18,433 nucleotides of DNA from Oceanospirillaceae bacterium UBA7410 (GTDB lineage: Bacteria > Pseudomonadota > Gammaproteobacteria > Pseudomonadales > Balneatricaceae), in contig DKMQ01000082.1 of NCBI GenBank assembly GCA_002470565.1, positions 1,266 to 19,698 of the forward strand, written 5' to 3'. Within the stretch, counting starts at the first letter, position 1; each line of letters begins with the position of its first letter. Position numbers and translations under genes: made by a program. This document shows, piece by piece, positions 8,134 through 16,534 of the stretch. The notes under the pieces are model-generated. The model was given only the letters and a program-made list of their open reading frames with translations. It was not told where the DNA came from and did not search any database.

Positions 8134-8159
8134 GCTTATTTTTTGATTAAAAAATAAGC
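8134..8159. repeat. AT-rich perfect inverted repeat after the SDR gene
   Basis: Arms at 8134-8144 and 8149-8159 are perfectly complementary over 11 bases with a 4-base loop. It lies 60 bases after the SDR stop. The stem is mostly A/T with internal T- and A-runs, and no T-run follows on the plus strand. It may help stabilise the mRNA 3' end; a stronger terminator follows at 8205-8245. Confidence 0.5.
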
Positions 8160-8204
8160 TGTTAATTTATATAAGTAATTCGCAAATCCCAAAGCACCAA
8201 ACAC

Positions 8205-8245
8205 AAAAAAGCCGGTTAAACACTTAAGTTTAAACCGGCTTTTTT
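8205..8245. terminator. bidirectional intrinsic terminator between the SDR gene and tRNA-Ala
   Basis: A 13-base perfect stem (8205-8217 with 8233-8245), with a GCCGG core flanked by six A's on one side and six T's on the other, makes an intrinsic terminator readable in both directions. It can end the plus-strand sulfonate transcript and the minus-strand gltX/tRNA-Ala transcript. The rest of the 404-base gap from 8075 to 8478 holds the tRNA, its promoter, two other inverted repeats and no credible protein gene. Confidence 0.85.
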
Positions 8246-8257
8246 GTAACAATTAAT

Positions 8258-8333
8258 TGGTGGAGCCTAGCGGGATCGAACCGCTGACCTCAACACTGCC
8301 AGTGTTGCGCTCTCCCAGCTGAGCTAAGGCCCC
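8258..8333 (-). tRNA. tRNA-Ala (anticodon GGC)
   Basis: The minus strand gives a complete 76-base cloverleaf. It has a 7-bp acceptor stem with the G3-U70 wobble that identifies alanine tRNAs, a D arm, an anticodon loop C-T-G-G-C-A-G (anticodon GGC), a T loop T-T-C-G-A-T-C, and an encoded CCA end. It lies just downstream of gltX on the same strand; a tRNA-Ala(GGC) near gltX is a familiar gammaproteobacterial arrangement. It has its own promoter and shares the terminator at 8205-8245. Confidence 0.97.
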
Positions 8334-8342
8334 ACACGAGGT

Positions 8343-8378
8343 ATCAAGTCGATTGGGATGATACTGTTGTGACTTGAT
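8343..8378. repeat. inverted repeat in the tRNA-Ala leader
   Basis: Perfect 8-base arms (8343-8350 and 8371-8378) lie between the promoter and the 5' end of the mature tRNA. They would form a hairpin in the precursor leader, perhaps affecting processing. It could also be chance. Confidence 0.4.
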
Positions 8379-8386
8379 GGGGCCGT

Positions 8387-8414
8387 ATTATAGGCACATG
8401 AGAAAGGATTGCAA
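8387..8414 (-). promoter_or_regulatory. sigma70-type promoter of tRNA-Ala
   Basis: On the minus strand TTGCAA (8409-8414) and a perfect TATAAT (8387-8392) are separated by 16 bases. A GC-rich discriminator (C-G-G-C-C-C-C) follows directly, as is typical of stringently controlled stable-RNA promoters. It lies between the gltX stop and the tRNA, so the tRNA need not depend on gltX transcription. Confidence 0.72.
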
Positions 8415-8478
8415 GCCTATTTTTACTCGTTTGAGTAGAAAAAGACTGTTTTTAATCAATCACTTCGGCGCATATGCT

Positions 8479-9960
8479 TTATAGGGCTTGGTATTCTTTG
8501 TCCCACCGCTTGGCTTCTTTCTTAGACAGGCCACCCAGCAGCTCTACTGCATGGCGAATGCGTGCTCTTGTCATGTCTGGGCCTAGTATTTCCATGGCAT
8601 CAAATACAGACACAGAGTTGGCAGAGCCTGTGATCACTACAAACAAGGTAGCAAACACATCTTTAGGTTTGATCTCTAAGGTTTCAGCCATGCCTTTACA
8701 GATGGCAAATATGTCGTCCTTTTGCCAATGGCGCAAGGCTTCCAAGCGCCACAAGGTAAACTGCAGCACTTTGCGCATTTCTTCTGGCTCTAGCTTTTTG
8801 TTGGCTAGATCTTCTTGTGTAAGCTTGAGCATGCCGCTAAGGAAAAACCCAGCCAATGGCAGCACATCACTAAAGGTGTCCACACGGGGCTTTATAAGCG
8901 GCACAATGGGGGCTAAGAAATCATTATTAATAGCCCAGGTTTGCATGCGTTGCATAAATTGCGCATCAGATAGGTCTTCGCGTATCCATAGGCCGTTAAG
9001 CCAAGAAAGCTTTTCTTGATCAAAGATAGGCCCACCCAAAGACACGCGGTTTACATCAAAGTCTGCAATCATTTCTTCTAGGCTAAACTTCTCTCGCTCA
9101 TCAGGCATAGACCAGCCCATGCGGCCTAGGTAGTTAAGCAACGCTTCAGGTAGATACCCCATGCGTTGGTAATACATAATGCTGGTAGGGTTTTTACGCT
9201 TGGATAATTTGCTTTTATCTGGATTACGCAATAGTGGCAGATGACACAGCTGTGGCATGTCCCAGCCAAAGTAGCTGTATAGCAACTGGTGCTTAGGCGC
9301 GGAGTTGATCCACTCTTCGCCACGTAATACATGCGTGATGTCCATTAGGTGGTCATCCACCACGTTGGCTAAATGGTATGTAGGCATGCCGTCTGCTTTA
9401 AGCAACACTTGCATGTCTACTTGGCTCCATTCTATCTCTATGCTGCCACGTAACATGTCCTGAAATACACAGGTGCCTTCACGGGGCACCTTCATACGCA
9501 CTACATAAGGCATACCTGCATCTAGGTTTTGCTGCACTTGAGTAGGCGACAAAGATAAACCACGGCCATCGTAACCTATGGGGAGTTTGTTTTGTGTTTG
9601 GTGAAGACGCAGCTCATTGAGCTCTTGTGTGGTAGCAAAGCAGTAAAATGCGTGTCCGTTATCTACTAGTTGTTGAGCATAGTCTTTATAAATGCTGCCC
9701 CGCTCACTTTGACGATATGGGCCGTGCGGGCCGCCTACGTCTGGACCTTCACTCCATTTAATGCCTAACCAGCGCAGTGAGTCTAATATGGCTTTTTCAG
9801 ATTCTGGAGTGCTGCGTTCTTGGTCTGTATCTTCGATGCGCAGTATGAACTCACCACCGTGTTGCTTTGCAAAAGCTAGGTTAAATAAAGCAATGTAGGC
9901 GGTGCCTAAATGTGGGTCGCCAGTGGGTGATGGTGCAATGCGGGTACGAATAGCAGTCAT
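8479..9960 (-). CDS. gltX: glutamate-tRNA ligase (GltX)
   Basis: Charges tRNA-Glu with glutamate in the cytoplasm. The 493-residue class I synthetase has the HIGH-type motif ([11 protein letters not shown], residues 10-20) and the KMSKS-type motif K-L-S-K-R at 251-255. I see no C-x-C...C-x-H zinc site near residue 100, so it appears to be a zinc-free form. The start at 9960 is chosen because the conserved [11 protein letters not shown] start is there. A 43-residue upstream in-frame extension to 10089 has no family similarity and would run through the xsc terminator. The ribosome binding site is weak. This is a housekeeping gene lying between two catabolic blocks. Confidence 0.97.
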   Translation of the reverse strand: MTAIRTRIAPSPTGDPHLGTAYIALFNLAFAKQHGGEFILRIEDTDQERSTPESEKAILDSLRWLGIKWSEGPDVGGPHGPYRQSERGSIYKDYAQQLVDNGHAFYCFATTQELNELRLHQTQNKLPIGYDGRGLSLSPTQVQQNLDAGMPYVVRMKVPREGTCVFQDMLRGSIEIEWSQVDMQVLLKADGMPTYHLANVVDDHLMDITHVLRGEEWINSAPKHQLLYSYFGWDMPQLCHLPLLRNPDKSKLSKRKNPTSIMYYQRMGYLPEALLNYLGRMGWSMPDEREKFSLEEMIADFDVNRVSLGGPIFDQEKLSWLNGLWIREDLSDAQFMQRMQTWAINNDFLAPIVPLIKPRVDTFSDVLPLAGFFLSGMLKLTQEDLANKKLEPEEMRKVLQFTLWRLEALRHWQKDDIFAICKGMAETLEIKPKDVFATLFVVITGSANSVSVFDAMEILGPDMTRARIRHAVELLGGLSKKEAKRWDKEYQAL

Positions 9961-9997
9961 GGTTTTTGATCTAAAAGTGGGTGCGGATTTGCGCTGT

Positions 9998-10003
9998 ATT
10001 ATA
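9998..10003 (-). promoter_or_regulatory. probable -10 element of the gltX promoter
   Basis: A perfect TATAAT on the minus strand lies 38 bases before the gltX start, in the 190-base space between gltX and xsc. No convincing -35 hexamer is visible 16-18 bases upstream, so the element is only a candidate. Confidence 0.35.
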
Positions 10004-10065
10004 CCTGAAACTGGGTTTATGTATATTGGTAGCTGTGAGGCTTTGGTGGCCGGTGAATTGGGGGC

Positions 10066-10108
10066 AAAAAAAAGCCCCAATAACAACATCAGTTGTTATT
10101 GGGGCTTT
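10066..10108 (-). terminator. intrinsic terminator of xsc
   Basis: A perfect 17-bp stem (10071-10087 with 10092-10108) with a 4-base loop. Its descending arm is followed on the minus strand by a run of T's (complement of 10066-10073). It lies 42 bases after the xsc stop and should end the right-hand operon before gltX. Confidence 0.92.
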
Positions 10109-10150
10109 AAGGCTTCAATCTACCCGATTAAATGCCTATTTTATGTGCCT

Positions 10151-11929
10151 TTATGCACCTTTTTGTGGACGCATATCGTCTTTGCTAATACCAGCTACTT
10201 GCACTGGATTCTTCATAGCGTCACGACGGAACGGGTCGCCTAGCTCTTGGTTGATTAGGATTTCAATTAGCGTGGTCTTGCCCGCTGCTTGATCTACTAA
10301 TGCTTGGCTAAGTGCATCGCTTACTTCGTCCATTGTGCGAGCTTGTACGCCTTTAAGGCCACATGCTTGTGCAATGCCTGCATAGTTTACGTTTTCGTCA
10401 AGCTCTGTGCCTACGAAGTTGTCGTCAAACCATAAAGTAGAGTTGCGCTTCTCTGCGCCCCACTGGTAGTTACGTAGCACTACCATAGTGATTGCTGGCC
10501 ACTCGTCACGGCCAATGGCTGTAAGCTCAGTTACCGCAATACCAAATGCGCCGTCGCCAGAAAAACCAATTACTGGAGTATCTGGGCAACCAATCTTGGC
10601 GCCTACTACTGCTGGTAGTCCGTAGCCACATGGGCCAAACAAACCAGGAGCCAAATACTTACGACCTTCTTCAAAAGTAGGATAAGCGTTACCAATGGCA
10701 CAGTTGTTGCCTATGTCTGAAGAGATGATCGCTTCTTTAGGCATAACAGATGCAATTGCGCGCCAAACCATACGTGGGCTCAACCAATCTGGCTTAGCTT
10801 CACGAGCACGTTCGTTCCAAGTAGTACCTGGATCGTCTTCTTCGTGAGTCATGGCTTCTAGTTCTACATCCCAAGCCGCTTTAGTAGAGGCAATGCGCGC
10901 TTTACGTGCAGCACGATCAGTGTCGCCAGCTGTTGCTGAAAGTTGAGAGATAATACCGTTGGCTACTTTAGCAGCATCGCCTACAATACCTACTGTTACA
11001 GCCTTAGTTAAACCAATACGCTCTGGCTTAAGGTCTACTTGGATGATTTTGGCATTTTTTGGCCAGTAGTCAATACCGTAACCAGGCAAGGTAGAGAATG
11101 GGTTTAGGCGTGTGCCCAAAGCCAATACTACGTCTGCTTCTTGGATCAACTGCATGCCTGCCTTAGAGCCGTTATAGCCTAGTGGGCCTGCAAATAATGG
11201 GTGTGAGCCTGGGAAAGCATCATTGTGCTGATAACCACAACATACTGGAGCATCTAAAAGCTCAGCCAATGCCATAGAAGCTTCAATACCGCCAGCAGCC
11301 AATACCACACCTGCGCCGTTTAGGATAACGGGAGACTTAGCAGCAGACAAAAGCTTGGCAGCTTCAGCTACAGCCATTTCGCCACCTGAAGGCAATTCAA
11401 AGTCGATCATTGTAGGCAAGTTGATGTCTACAATCTGCGTGAACATGTCACGTGGAATGTTGATTTGAGCTGGGCCAGAAAAACGATGTGCGTTAGCAAT
11501 AACACGATCTAGCACTTCTGCAACACGCGTTGGATCACGCACTTCTTCTTGATAACAAACCATGTCTTTAAACAAAGCCATTTGCTCTACTTCTTGGAAA
11601 CCGCCTTGGCCAATCGTTTTGTTAGCCGCTTGAGGCGTTACCAACAAAAGAGGTGTGTGGTTCCAGTAAGCTGTTTTAACAGGTGTTACAAAGTTAGTGA
11701 TACCTGGGCCGTTTTGAGCAATCATCATACTCATTTTGCCAGTTGCACGGGTGTAACCGTCTGCCATCATGCCGCCAGAACCTTCATGGGCACAATCCCA
11801 GAAGCTAATTCCAGCTTTTTCAAAAAGGTCAGATACAGGCATCATAGCTGATCCGATAATACCAAATGCGTGCTCAATACCGTGCATTTGTAATGTTTTT
11901 ACAAACGCTTCTTCTGTAGTCATTTTCAT
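10151..11929 (-). CDS. xsc: sulfoacetaldehyde acetyltransferase (Xsc)
   Basis: A TPP enzyme that cleaves sulfoacetaldehyde with phosphate to acetyl phosphate and sulfite, the desulfonation step for taurine, isethionate, sulfoacetate and sulfolactate carbon. The 592-residue chain has the usual length and three-part layout of the acetolactate-synthase superfamily: N-terminal pyrimidine domain with the activating Glu49 (C-A-H-E-G-S-G-G), central domain, and C-terminal TPP domain with G-D-G at 458-460 and the L-R-N-Y-Q-W-G-A-E-K Asn segment. Overall wording is distinctly Xsc rather than acetolactate synthase, and no FAD-type regulatory subunit gene is adjacent. ATG 11929 has AGGG ten bases upstream; ATG 11923 is an alternative. 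It is last in the minus-strand block after the TRAP genes, with its own 250-base leader. Phosphotransacetylase, often next to xsc, is absent here. Confidence 0.96.
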   Translation of the reverse strand: MKMTTEEAFVKTLQMHGIEHAFGIIGSAMMPVSDLFEKAGISFWDCAHEGSGGMMADGYTRATGKMSMMIAQNGPGITNFVTPVKTAYWNHTPLLLVTPQAANKTIGQGGFQEVEQMALFKDMVCYQEEVRDPTRVAEVLDRVIANAHRFSGPAQINIPRDMFTQIVDINLPTMIDFELPSGGEMAVAEAAKLLSAAKSPVILNGAGVVLAAGGIEASMALAELLDAPVCCGYQHNDAFPGSHPLFAGPLGYNGSKAGMQLIQEADVVLALGTRLNPFSTLPGYGIDYWPKNAKIIQVDLKPERIGLTKAVTVGIVGDAAKVANGIISQLSATAGDTDRAARKARIASTKAAWDVELEAMTHEEDDPGTTWNERAREAKPDWLSPRMVWRAIASVMPKEAIISSDIGNNCAIGNAYPTFEEGRKYLAPGLFGPCGYGLPAVVGAKIGCPDTPVIGFSGDGAFGIAVTELTAIGRDEWPAITMVVLRNYQWGAEKRNSTLWFDDNFVGTELDENVNYAGIAQACGLKGVQARTMDEVSDALSQALVDQAAGKTTLIEILINQELGDPFRRDAMKNPVQVAGISKDDMRPQKGA

Positions 11930-12016
11930 AATGGTTACACCCTAATTAGGTTGAAAGTGAGTTAAATAAAATAGAAAATTTTAGACTTCTTAGGTCATGG
12001 GTAAATGATACTAAAT

Positions 12017-12075
12017 AATTGGCTAAACCCTTAGAACCAAATGGGCCATTTCGATTAGCCCAGTTAAGGCCAATT
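12017..12075. repeat. nested inverted repeats upstream of xsc
   Basis: Outer arms AATTGGC (12017-12023) and GCCAATT (12069-12075) enclose inner arms TGGGC (12042-12046) and GCCCA (12058-12062). They lie 90-150 bases before the xsc start, in a 250-base gap with no gene. They could be regulator binding sites or a leader structure; I see no strong -35/-10 pair here. Confidence 0.35.
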
Positions 12076-12103
12076 GTCCTAGCTGTTTCTTCAAATTTTT
12101 AGC

Positions 12104-12152
12104 AAAAAAAACACTTAGCCTGCCTACACTATTAATAAGTAGGCAAACCAAG
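12104..12152 (-). terminator. intrinsic terminator after the TRAP permease gene
   Basis: On the minus strand a 14-bp stem with a few G-U pairs (12139-12152 with 12114-12127) is followed two bases later by eight T's (complement of 12104-12111). It lies 30 bases after the permease stop. It implies that xsc is at least partly transcribed from its own promoter. Confidence 0.78.
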
Positions 12153-12181
12153 CGTAAAACCACTGCCAGATGAAGAAACTG

Positions 12182-14515
12182 CTACCAGTAATTAGGCAAC
12201 CACAATGCAATTTGTGGGAAGAATATGATCAACAGCAAACCGATTAGCTGAATTACCATAAACTGCATCATACCCAAATAAATATCTTTTAAGTCCCACT
12301 CCGGCACTACTCCTTTTAAGAAGTAGGCAGATAGAGCCACAGGAGGACTTAACCAAGCCGTTTGTAGGTTCACTGCGACCAGTATGGCAAACCAAATCAA
12401 CAAGTCTGCCTGACTCAAGCCAAAGTCTAGTGTTTCTACCACAGGCAATAAAATAGGTACGATGATCAATACAATAGGCACCCACTCTAGGGGCCAGCCT
12501 AGCAAGAAAATCAATGCCAAGATGAAAAACAGCATAGCCCATGACGACATATCAAAGGACAAAAGTAATTCGGTTAGCATTTGCGGTGTGCCTAAGTTAG
12601 AGAAGACCGCACCAAAGAAGTTTGATGCTGCCACCAAGAACATGATCAACACAGTAATTTCTAAAGTTTTAATCAAGGCATCATACGTAGCAACAACACT
12701 AAACTTTTTATAACCGATAGATAGAATTAACGATCCAAAAGCACCACACGCAGCTGCTTCTGCTGGAGTTGCAAGGCCTGCCACAATAGAGCCTAAAGAA
12801 AAGGCAATCAGTACTGTCGGTGGCACTAGCCCCATAAAGAATTCATACCACAAATCAGAGAAATAGAACCCTTTAGGTCTCACTGCACGAGCCCATTTAA
12901 ACGCCCAAAACATAAAGCCAATCCATAATAATGGAATCACTAGCCCTGCAAGTGGGAAGAATGATATGGCGCCTTTAGTAGCCAATACACATAAGAATAC
13001 AAACATGCCCAAACCAGACATGACAAGTATGACTTCTAGGCCATAGTAAGGTGAGGTTTCTGGCTGATCTTCTTCAGGCAAGATAGGCCCAAGATCAGGG
13101 TTAATCATGCATCGACCAATAGTGTAAATCATATACAAACTAGCCAATAACACCCCAGGCAGCACTGCCGCACGGAATAAATCTGTTACGGGCACTTCTA
13201 ATACTGGGCCCATTACAATCAACATGATGGATGGCGGTATTAAAATACCTAAGGTACCACCTGCGGTAATCGCACCTGCAGATAGACGCACATCATAATT
13301 AGAGCGATTCATGGTTTTAGCTGCCATGATGCCCAAAATAGTCACCGAGGCGCCCACGATGCCGGTAGCTGCTGCAAAGATCATAGATACAAACAATACG
13401 GCTACAAATAGCGCACCACGTGTGCGAGACATCATCATTTGTACAGCGTTAAACAGGCGCTCCATTAGCCCTGCTTGCTCCATCATAATGCCCATAAAGA
13501 TAAACAAAGGCACCGCTACAAGCTGATCATTAAGCATGGTGGAGTTAACTTGAAGGGTAAGCAAGAAGAAAGCTAACTTGCTACTACCTGCTATGGAAGC
13601 AAACACAAACCCAAGAAAAATCAAGGTAAAGGAAATAGGGAAACCAATGAAAATAGAAAACAACATGGCTGCCAACATAAGCATACCAATCATAGGTTTT
13701 GAAATATTTACATCACCTAGTGCACTTGCTATCCAATCACCTAAGGGTAAAACATCAGGATAAAACACGGATACAAAAACACACGCCAAACCAATTAAAT
13801 AGAATGGAAAAAAGCTTAAAAACTTCGCTTCTCGCTGCTTGCCCATTTGATGGAAAGCACGGAATAGCTCAGGGAAACCTTGTAAAAATAGTAATCCTGC
13901 ACCGATAGGCATAAATATGCGCGCAGGCCATAAGTAAGGTGCCCATGTCGAGTCAGCACTAGCATCTTCCCAAATACCCCACTCTTCACCCCAGCCATTA
14001 AATCCTAAAGAGTCACCAGCAAAACCTAGTGCGCTCCAAAAGAAGAACAACATGGCAGGGAAATAGAACATCATATATAACACTGCATCCACAGTGGCTT
14101 GCGTTCTTTCGTGCCAATTACGGAAGATAAAATCAGCGCGAATATGCACACCACGCATCAAGGCATAGCCTGATGCAGCCATAAATATGACACCTCCAAG
14201 CATTCGACTGATGTCATACACCCAAGTGGTAGGCCCCAAATTCACAGCTCGAGCAAGGTCTCCCAAGTCATAAGAAACCAGTAGAGCAAACATACCGCGA
14301 GAAAATACTTCAGTAACCATTACAGCCACTAAGGGAATAATAGCCAAACAAATGATGCGCCCCATCCACAAGTTCAGCACATCAATGAAAGCTGTTATGG
14401 GCCGCTGCCAAGACGTCATGTCCTCTGGTGTTTCACCAGGTTTTTCAGCGCGCCGCTCTGCAATTAATTCATCGGTGATTTCAAGTTCACCAATGTCTGT
14501 TGTTTGTGTCGCCAT
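12182..14515 (-). CDS. fused TRAP transporter permease (DctQ-DctM)
   Basis: Membrane component of a TRAP transporter, which uses an ion gradient to import organic acids delivered by a periplasmic binding protein. The 777-residue chain fuses the small DctQ domain (residues about 35-230, four membrane segments, with a tryptophan- and glutamate-rich loop between) to the large DctM domain (about 275-770, many membrane segments, typical G-x-P-x-x-F and G-I-L-I-P-P-S features). A clear AGAGGAAG site precedes the ATG. The binding protein gene is directly upstream, separated by a terminator-like hairpin. TRAP systems are known for taurine (TauKLM), isethionate (IseKLM) and dihydroxypropanesulfonate (HpsKLM). 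Xsc downstream and a GMC dehydrogenase upstream make isethionate the best guess, by inference. Confidence 0.92.
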   Translation of the reverse strand: MATQTTDIGELEITDELIAERRAEKPGETPEDMTSWQRPITAFIDVLNLWMGRIICLAIIPLVAVMVTEVFSRGMFALLVSYDLGDLARAVNLGPTTWVYDISRMLGGVIFMAASGYALMRGVHIRADFIFRNWHERTQATVDAVLYMMFYFPAMLFFFWSALGFAGDSLGFNGWGEEWGIWEDASADSTWAPYLWPARIFMPIGAGLLFLQGFPELFRAFHQMGKQREAKFLSFFPFYLIGLACVFVSVFYPDVLPLGDWIASALGDVNISKPMIGMLMLAAMLFSIFIGFPISFTLIFLGFVFASIAGSSKLAFFLLTLQVNSTMLNDQLVAVPLFIFMGIMMEQAGLMERLFNAVQMMMSRTRGALFVAVLFVSMIFAAATGIVGASVTILGIMAAKTMNRSNYDVRLSAGAITAGGTLGILIPPSIMLIVMGPVLEVPVTDLFRAAVLPGVLLASLYMIYTIGRCMINPDLGPILPEEDQPETSPYYGLEVILVMSGLGMFVFLCVLATKGAISFFPLAGLVIPLLWIGFMFWAFKWARAVRPKGFYFSDLWYEFFMGLVPPTVLIAFSLGSIVAGLATPAEAAACGAFGSLILSIGYKKFSVVATYDALIKTLEITVLIMFLVAASNFFGAVFSNLGTPQMLTELLLSFDMSSWAMLFFILALIFLLGWPLEWVPIVLIIVPILLPVVETLDFGLSQADLLIWFAILVAVNLQTAWLSPPVALSAYFLKGVVPEWDLKDIYLGMMQFMVIQLIGLLLIIFFPQIALWLPNYW

Positions 14516-14613
14516 GCCGGCTTCCTCTTATTATTGTATTTAAAAAATATACTACTGGTCTTCATAAAAGCTAACTAAAGACACAAAGCTTATTGTTACA
14601 GAGTGAAAAATCT

Positions 14614-14619
14614 ATTATA
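14614..14619 (-). promoter_or_regulatory. possible -10 element before the TRAP permease gene
   Basis: A perfect TATAAT on the minus strand lies about 100 bases before the permease start and after the hairpin at 14670-14700. No good -35 is seen at the usual distance, so this is a weak candidate for an internal promoter. Confidence 0.25.
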
Positions 14620-14669
14620 GGCTCCTGACCAAACGCGCCAGAAGACTATGATAAAACTCTTACCATCCT

Positions 14670-14700
14670 AAAAACCGGCCTAGCACAAAGTGCTAGACCG
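14670..14700 (-). terminator. hairpin with short T-run between the TRAP binding protein and permease genes
   Basis: An 11-bp stem with one mismatch (14690-14700 with 14676-14686), 3-base loop, followed on the minus strand by G and five T's. It lies 21 bases after the binding protein stop. Placed inside the operon, it probably acts as a partial terminator or 3' stabiliser, raising binding protein over permease expression. Confidence 0.65.
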
Positions 14701-14721
14701 TTATCAAGTTAATATAAAATA

Positions 14722-15825
14722 TTACTTGAGACTGTCGGCAAAAGCCTTACCTAAACTAGCATTAGATGCTTGAGCACCTGACCAGAAAGGCACTGCGATT
14801 TCAGCGAAGTCTTTTTGTGACTGCCAAACTTCTGCAAAGAATTCATTATCATCAGAAGCTTTTTGAAGCAGAGCATTAGCTGCATTCATATACTCAGGGA
14901 AATAATCTGCAGGCGTATCATGCAATTGCACACCATGGTTTTCGGTTAAGTCTTTAAGAGCTTTACCGTTCTCATAGATACGATAAGAGATCGCTTTTGA
15001 CAATGAAGCATTAGCAGCTACTTCTATAGCTTTCTTTTGCAACGTTGTTAAAGAGTCATAAACATCACCGTTTAAGTACATGTCAGCATTTACCACTACC
15101 TGGTGAAGACCTTGTAGATAATAATGCTTTAATACTTTTTGGAAACCAAACACACTGTCAGGCTTTGGACAGCACCATTCGGCAGCGTCAATTGTGCCTT
15201 TTTCAAGTGCAGGTAGTATGTCACCACCACCCATTGCAACAGAAGCTACGCCAATGTCTTTATAAGCTTGACCTACCATGCCTGGAGGAGCACGGAAACG
15301 CAGCTTACGGAAGTCATCCATAGAGTTAATTGGCTCAGGGAACCAACCCAAAGCTTCTGGGCCTACAGGTTGTAACATAAAGCCTTTAACGTTTACGCCC
15401 ATTTCATCCCACAAACGGTCATAAAGCTCTTTACCACCGCCGTACTGGAACCAAGAAAGGAAGGCGATGTTATCAAGGCCTACACCTGCACCTGCGATTG
15501 GCGCACCAAATAGGTTAGCCGCTGGATGCTTACCACCCCAATAATGGGTCCAAGCAAAACCACCATCTAGCAAACCAGCATCAATAGCGTCGATGATGTC
15601 AGTGTTACCAACCACTGAACCGCCTGGCAATATTTCAATGTTCACAGAACCGTCAGTCAAGTCACTTACATCTTTAGCAAATTCCTTTAACATGTGAACT
15701 TCATCAGATTTAGTGCCAAGTACTGATTGCACACGAATAGTCACATCTTTTGCAACAACTGCAGTAGAGCTAATAATTAGCACACCAGCAGCAACAGCAA
15801 CCTTCATTTTATTTAAAACGGACAT
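14722..15825 (-). CDS. TRAP transporter periplasmic substrate-binding protein (DctP/TakP type)
   Basis: A 367-residue secreted binding protein of a TRAP transporter. Residues 1-25 form a signal peptide: lysines, then a hydrophobic stretch, ending V-V-A before K-D-V. The mature protein shows the DctP pattern, including K-L-R-F-R-A-P-P-G around 174-182 (Arg178 is the likely anion-binding arginine) and I-D-A-A-E-W at 212-217, characteristic of the TakP subgroup. The start is ATG 15825, because GGAGG (15831-15835) precedes it at five bases; the in-frame ATG at 15837 lies upstream of that site. It works with the fused permease at 12182-14515. A sulfonate ligand such as isethionate is inferred from xsc and the GMC dehydrogenase; a carboxylate ligand is the alternative. 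Confidence 0.93.
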   Translation of the reverse strand: MSVLNKMKVAVAAGVLIISSTAVVAKDVTIRVQSVLGTKSDEVHMLKEFAKDVSDLTDGSVNIEILPGGSVVGNTDIIDAIDAGLLDGGFAWTHYWGGKHPAANLFGAPIAGAGVGLDNIAFLSWFQYGGGKELYDRLWDEMGVNVKGFMLQPVGPEALGWFPEPINSMDDFRKLRFRAPPGMVGQAYKDIGVASVAMGGGDILPALEKGTIDAAEWCCPKPDSVFGFQKVLKHYYLQGLHQVVVNADMYLNGDVYDSLTTLQKKAIEVAANASLSKAISYRIYENGKALKDLTENHGVQLHDTPADYFPEYMNAANALLQKASDDNEFFAEVWQSQKDFAEIAVPFWSGAQASNASLGKAFADSLK

Positions 15826-15928
15826 AATGTCCTCCATTTTTATTGTTTACCTTCTAGATCACTGTTTACGTCTGCTACATGGAAGGCTTCATGCAACATC
15901 CCACAAGGGGACAACAGAGGTTTTATAG

Positions 15929-16534
15929 CTAGCCGGTTAATAACCCACTAGACAATAAATTCATTACACCGTCATACAACATGTCACAAGCTAAGTATAC
16001 TAGGAATAATAATCCAATATAAGATATCCATGGATACTTTAGCATGAATCTCATAATAATTGAGGCAAAAAAGGCCATCATAATAATGGCAAATACCAAA
16101 CCAAATATCAGTAGCTGAGTATCTTCTCTGGCAATGGCTGCAACCGCCACTACATTATCTAAAGACATAGAAATGTCTGCTACCGCAATAGTAAATAATG
16201 CACCCAACAAACTATCTTTACCCTGCACGGCAGTGACTTCGTTAGGGTTAGCTGCGTTGTTAGTAAACTCAACAATTTCGTGATAAAAACGCCAACATAC
16301 CCACGCTAGCAATAAACCGCCAATAATCAAAATACCCGGAATATCAATTATATAGGTGGCTCCAGCAGCAAATATAATGCGGAAAAAAGCCGCTAATCCC
16401 ATGCCTACAGCCAGCACCATACGGCGCTTCTCTGGCGCTATGCCTGCTGCCACCATACCAATGACTATTGCGTTATCTCCAGATAAAATGATATCTGCAA
16501 AAATGATCTGTATCAGACCTGTCCAATCAAACAT
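15929..16534 (-). CDS. TerC-family integral membrane protein (YjbE-like)
   Basis: A 201-residue membrane protein with about seven hydrophobic segments. It has the paired TerC signatures S-G-D-N-A at residues 18-22 (Asp20) and V-A-D-I-S-M-S-L-D-N at 118-127 (Asp120, Asp126), the intramembrane aspartates that define the family. Characterised relatives export manganese or take part in tellurium resistance; the role of most members is unknown. Its start overlaps the end of the GMC dehydrogenase by eight bases, so the two are translationally coupled. The TRAP binding protein follows after 103 bases with no clear terminator. This places a TerC protein where sulfonate clusters usually encode a TauE-type sulfite/sulfonate exporter. 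A role in sulfite efflux or in supplying a metal is speculation. Confidence 0.88.
   Translation of the reverse strand: MFDWTGLIQIIFADIILSGDNAIVIGMVAAGIAPEKRRMVLAVGMGLAAFFRIIFAAGATYIIDIPGILIIGGLLLAWVCWRFYHEIVEFTNNAANPNEVTAVQGKDSLLGALFTIAVADISMSLDNVVAVAAIAREDTQLLIFGLVFAIIMMAFFASIIMRFMLKYPWISYIGLLFLVYLACDMLYDGVMNLLSSGLLTG

Noticed and set aside
8134..8159. Second intrinsic terminator after the SDR gene
   Set aside because: The stem is AT-rich and not followed by a T-run; the terminator at 8205-8245 is a much better candidate.
8474..9019. 181-codon plus-strand open frame
   Set aside because: It lies wholly antisense to the conserved C-terminal half of gltX, has no recognisable domain and no ribosome binding site.
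9961..10089. 43-residue N-terminal extension of gltX
   Set aside because: The conserved synthetase start is at 9960; the extension has no family match and would cross the xsc terminator.
10151..11929. Acetolactate synthase large subunit or glyoxylate carboligase
   Set aside because: The sequence pattern is that of Xsc along its length, and no small subunit or branched-chain gene is adjacent.
12192..12542. 116-codon minus-strand frame inside the TRAP permease gene
   Set aside because: It is an alternative frame of a well-supported membrane protein gene and has no recognisable features.
15826..15837. Upstream ATG for the TRAP binding protein
   Set aside because: Those codons contain the GGAGG that serves ATG 15825; starting there would leave no site.
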